Positions 11,001-17,000 of a stretch of DNA of 20,087 bases are shown here, one piece after another. The position numbers and the translations under genes are program-made. This DNA is from Apostichopus parvimensis. Lineage: Eukaryota > Echinodermata > Holothuroidea > Aspidochirotida > Stichopodidae. The notes beneath the pieces are model-generated. The model ran no database searches. It was not told where the DNA came from and was given only the letters and a program-made list of their open reading frames with translations. Each line of letters opens with the position of its first letter. Within the stretch, counting starts at the first letter, position 1. Where the stretch lies: positions 245,375 to 265,461 of the forward strand of contig KN882259.1 of assembly GCA_000934455.1 (NCBI GenBank). The letters are read 5' to 3'.

Positions 11001-14000
11001 CCCCAATGGGCACGACGCCACTGCTTACGTCATACTTCATTTTCATGGTCAGTGGAATATATCAGTAAGCATCATGTTCCCACCTTCGTCTCAAATCTAG
11101 TGTTGTACATTAATTTAATAATGTGTATCGAAGGTATGTATACATATCACCTCTTTTTATTTTTGTACTTTAGCGGTGTGCCCGGGGACGTTTGCTTGTT
11201 CAAACGGCGGAGGTTGTCTGGCAAACAGTTTCTTTAAATCGCAATGCAAGTAAGGCAATTTATTTGAAATTTATTTCCATCGATTTCAATAGGCAGGATC
11301 AGAGATATTTATAGCAGTTTTTATCATCACAACTGCAGGAGATCGCCCGAAAGATTCCGCAAGAAATAAAAATAAATTCCTCGTTTACAATTAAATTCTC
11401 AAGTGTAACCAGTGCTTGAACACATACGAAATAAAATGCCGTAGAGGTATGTATTCACTGAATTCTTCGACGGCAGGTTAAGTTAGAGAAAACAGTGACG
11501 TCACTGGAAGTCTAATACTGATACGACTAACTAAAAGCTGTTAAAACCCACCCACCCTTTGCGGACGCTAGTATGTTTGATTTTGGACAACACACATGGC
11601 TGTGTCCTATATACAACAGTCAGTTGTACACATGTGGGCACGTGCAAACTTGAATGACAGTATTATAAAATGTTAATGGCTTCCTTTCGTCTATAACATC
11701 TTTCTTGTAAAAATGCTTGTAACTGGACTTTTCTTTTATTCCTTACACAAATAATGTTGCGTGCCAACTGTAAACTACTCCACTTCCCATTGTGTTTTTA
11801 TATTCCGTCAATATCTGAATGGAGAATGTATTGTTCTTTTGGCATCAGCAACTTTGTGCGTTTTTACGCATAATCGACGGAAACTGAATAAAAACATTGC
11901 TGAACGATGCTTTAGCATTTGATATGACATTAACGAATTCAGATGCAATATTGAAAGATATTAGGGAGGACACCTATTGCGTTATTCTGCTCATTCTAAT
12001 AGTCTCCTATATTTCTTTCAGATGCACACTTGAATGGCAAGGAGACCATTGTGGTAGACCAAGTAAGTTCGCCTTAAGCGTATATATAGGTATTGGGCAA
12101 CTTTGTTAACGCGGAAATGAGATGGCGATGGGAGGAGGGGTGGGAGGTGGATGTGGCACGGGAGGGCTTTCGTGGATGATAATTGTGCCAGTAGATCTAT
12201 CGAACGTGTACTTCTTTATCAGGCAAACTGGATATGATACACTTATAATCGACATCTTTGAATTCAATTCATGAACTTAATTATGACACAAGGTTCATTA
12301 TTATGCGTTCATATGAGCATGGTTCTCGGGTTAAGATTTTCATGACACTGGAAAAAAATAAACAATTTTTTGTGAGGAACAAAAGTTCATGTGAAAATTA
12401 ATTTTATATTATTAAAAGACTCAATGTATGTCATATTCTAATTCAATACAAGTAGATACTTGTAATGATCAATTGCTGTCTAATGTTGAATATAATGTTG
12501 GTAAACTTGTCGGACGGAATGTACCGACCTAAATGAGCAGCCGCTCAGTAACAAGGATTTTTTCTCTATTTCACAGTTTTACAATTTATAAATGGCAGGA
12601 CAGTATATTCTTAAGGTAACTGACTAAACGTTAAAAGGGGTTGTATATCGTTGAAGATGTCTCCTGGGTATTTTCGTGTTTTCCTGAAAGTTTCAAATGC
12701 GAGGAGGGAAACCTACCGTCGCAAAATGTTTCTAAAAATAGAAAGTTCGTCACTACTTTTTTTTAATACCATTAATTTTTGTTTCTTACGATGCCCTTAG
12801 TTATTACGAAAGAAAATGTGGCGTCTGCTAGCGAATTATACGCAACCATGACTGAAATGATGGCGCCAATGTTGGGAGTTGGTGACCTGGACACAGCTGC
12901 CGCTGTATTACAAGACATTGTTGATCTAGAAGTCACCGATATGGAGGTAAGACTATTACACGTAACACTTCAGTAGTCTGAAGATTTCTGCTACTCTTAA
13001 AATATCATAACAATGCCATTAACAGGCTTAACAGGCTGCTCAATGTTTCATTTGACTTCTTTGAAAATATTGATTACCCTGTATGCAACTCTCTAAGGGT
13101 AGTAGGGGCTACTGTAGGACCAGTGGCGTAACCAGTGGGGGGGGGACAGGTGGCAGGAGGCACCCAGTCATATGTCGTGCCCCCCCCCCCCAATTGCTTA
13201 GCGTATAGCTTGATAACTTAAATTGTACTACTCAAAGAATAGTCCAGACCAAAATGACAACTTCAGACTAAACAGTTGAAAGGACGAAAAACTGAACCCA
13301 ATTGTAAAAATCCCATCGCTATAATATTTTTGATTTTTTTTATAAAGTTTATTCAAATTGATTCGGCATATAACACATTTTAATGAAAGATTAAAGAGAG
13401 AAGGGGGGACCATGCGAGAAAAGGAATGCAACCTACGAAATAAAGCTACGTATGCAGGGGCAGAAATCTAAAAAAAATGTTTTGGGCCTTTATTCACTCG
13501 ATTTTCCCGGTAATTTATTTAATTTTTTTTGTTGAACTAAAATCTGATATATCATATAATTTAGTAATGTACAAAAGTCGTAACTATCGAAAATCTCTTT
13601 TCGCGTTACATACGCATATGTTGCCATAGTAGTACCGTACCGTGCATTTTTCATAACATTATTACACTATGAACTTGATCTTTTACGAAGCACTGTTATG
13701 CGTATTATAGTTTAATAATGACTCAGATCGTGTCTCGAAAAGTTGGGGGTTTGTGGACAAATCTGACATCCACAGGGGGTTCGTGCGGTGGGGGGGGGGG
13801 GATAAAGTTAGGGAAACCCTGCTCTAAAGTCCACCATATCGTATAGCTTCCAGGGCCTTCGCCCCATGTACCCCATGCACGCAGATAGCGCAAAAGGGTT
13901 CTCGTTGACATGTCAATAAATTGAATCCGCCCAACCCCTTAGTATGAAATCCTAGCTACACGCTTGACTTTATCTACAACATATCAAGTTCATATTTTTA

Positions 14001-17000
14001 GTTGGACTATCCCTTCAACAATTTAACGGATGAAACTCAGGAATAAACTGTTCAATTTGGGTAAAGAAATATTCTTTACAGTAATGTTACCATTGTTTCT
14101 AAAAGGACGACCTGGTTGCGCGATAAAACTTGCCCCTCCCCCCCCCCGCTCGAAATCTTTGCCCCCATCAGCCCCCCCCCCCCCCCTCAGATGTAAAAGT
14201 CTGATTACGCCACTGTGTAGGAGGGTGGTAAAATTGCAATACTGAACTTATTCGAAGTACGATACGTATGCAGGTAACATCGTTACAAAGTACAAGGATC
14301 CCAAAATTGTTGAACTGAACTCAGCTCACCAAAGCAAAACAAAAACCTACTAATTGATCATTTGGCGATGTCAGATAAATTGCTTATCGATGACAATTCT
14401 GTTGCAGCTGTGTTTTATCCTGTTCATGTGTCCTTCTACTGCTGCAAAAGTAATTACGCTTCTGTTCTTGAAAAGTATTTAAAGCTATGTCATACTAAAA
14501 TTTGATATGTTAATGAGGAATATATCTTGAAACCGATAATAAGTACAGAGAAGTTTGACCTGTCCTGAAAATCTATTTTGTCCTAATCTCAGGGCACCTT
14601 TTTTCAGTAGAATTTCAGATTAAGTAAACACATCTATCGATATACTTTTATTTCATTTATTTAGAGCATGGTACGTTGTAAATATGATTAATATAGCTTT
14701 CAGATCAAAGTCAAATTAATTAGCTTACCTTCTCTCCTCTCCATCAGTATAGGCACCGTTCAATCCAGCACGGTCGCTCAGTCAGGATTTGGCTTTAGTC
14801 ACCACATGATATTAGGAATGGACGTACATCAGTAAGAAACTGATCCAAGACTAACGATGTCTGATACCTATAGGTTCAAACACAGAACGTAGACATATAA
14901 GTCTCTAATATCTCACTCAGAGACAGGACCCAGACATATCACTCAGACGAAAGAAAAACCACTGGATATGAATAGGACTAAGACATATCACTCAGGCACA
15001 ATGTTAAGGCATACATAGAAATAAGACATATCACTCGGACAAAGCACTTAGATATGAGAAGGACTATCAAATATGACTCAGGCACATCTATAAGGCACGA
15101 TAAGGACTACGAAATATCACTGCGATATACGACTCGGACATATGCATACATAGAAATAAGACATATCACTCAGACATAGCACTTAGATATGCAAAGAACC
15201 ATCAAATATTTACTCAGACACATCAAAAAGGCACAATAAGGACTATACGAAATATCACCGAGATATACAACTTGTACATATGCATACACATAAATAAGAC
15301 ACAGACCTATCACCCAGACTATATAGGAACAGAACACAACCAAAGGTATTGTCTAGTTGAGATGTCAGACTAGAAAAAAAATCCAGATATCCGAAGTAAT
15401 ATTCTCCCCACACTAGGTTTTGTCTTTGAACTGCGGTTTTAATCATGTTCGTATATATGTGCGGTGATTAAATAGTCAAGCAGGCGGGATGACCAGGATT
15501 GCTTTCATATCAAACTACACTGACGACATGCACTTTATTTTGTCTTTGGCAGACGACTCAGAATGTGCTAGAAATTGTGAACAACGTTTTGAGCGCCAAC
15601 GAGTCAGTTCTTATGCAAGCCAACAACAATGCGAGTGGAATAACGAGATCACTTGAGCAACAATTAATCAGAGTGGAACTGCCAGCCAATACTTCGTTCT
15701 CCAAGAAACTTCCAAATATCGCTGTGGAGGTAAAAAATTCGAGTTTTCGTATGTTCTGATGTTTATCTTACACCTCTAATTAGATTTCAGAGAGCCGAAC
15801 ATAGTTCGCGAAAATGCAGTTTTCAATATAAACCGAACCACGACCAAAAGTTATTTAAGTATAATTGATATGCAAAACCTTCCTCTCTGTGTATTGGTGG
15901 CCAGGGTTGTGTACGTCAATCCGCTGAAGATATTTTAAGTATGTTCGGCTGACTATCTTCAACAAATTTGCTTCATAAAACCAGAATCATCCTCTTTCCA
16001 ATAGTGTTAGAACAAAGAGGAATATGACACACATGCATTCCTAGAACAAAAAGGAATATGATACACATGCATTCCTATATAGGTCCCAAATATGCAGGAT
16101 AATTTCGGCATGTTGGTATTAAAATGTTTTACAACATTGGAATTATAACATCCATCCCGATTTTAGCGTGGCATCCGCACATCGGGTACATGTCTTTGTT
16201 TATACTTTCATAATATTTTTGTTGATGCATCGTTTTAGCTGCATTATGCAACTTTTGTCTTTTTGTTGCATTATTCCATATATAAACTAACCACCCATGT
16301 AACGCTATACTCTTGTTATAGGATATCTAACACTTTGTAAGGTAGCTGTTGTCCTGTTGCCCTGACACTATAGAGAGAATGCATGATGGCTTCATTAGGC
16401 TATACCACCAGAACGTTCAAGCTTCGACGATCAGTTTTAATGCATAACGCAACAATACAGCTTTTATCCACTATTTAAATTCCATGAATTTGTGTCAGAT
16501 AAATGAATACCAATATAAAAAAAAGTGGGTACTTCCCCTCCCCCCCTCCGACCCTTTCCAACCCCACAAAAAAACTAGAAGTTGTTATGAGCGCCAACTA
16601 GCCTTGCGCGTATAGACATTATAGACCAAGGGCGTAGGAACCGGGGGTGCTGGGGGCGCCAGCCCCCCCCCCCCAGTGAAAAATATGGGGGGCGGAAGTA
16701 TCATTCCGCCCCCCGCTTCGCAAGTCAGAAAACCCCTTTTCCATTTCTGCCCTTGGTGCTCAGAACATTTTGGCAGAAAAAAATCTCATTTGGAGCACCA
16801 AATTGCATCTAAGGCCAGGTGAAAATGCAAAATTATTTACAAAATGGAGTGGGTGTTGAAGTGTGCTATTTTGCACCAAATTGCATCTGAGGCCACCTGG
16901 AAATGCAAAAAATTTCCAAAGGGGAGGGGGACACCCACTCCCCTTAGACCCCTCCCACAGGCCGGCCATCAGTCTTCCTTCACCCCCCCCCCCACTCAAA

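Larger units (their letters stand above)
12947..15552 (+). other. Intron 8 (phase 0), inside GAIN
   Basis: The longest intron: the hAT-like element 13121-14215 and the minisatellite 14890-15320 account for more than half of it. The rest shows no coding signal. Confidence 0.85.
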
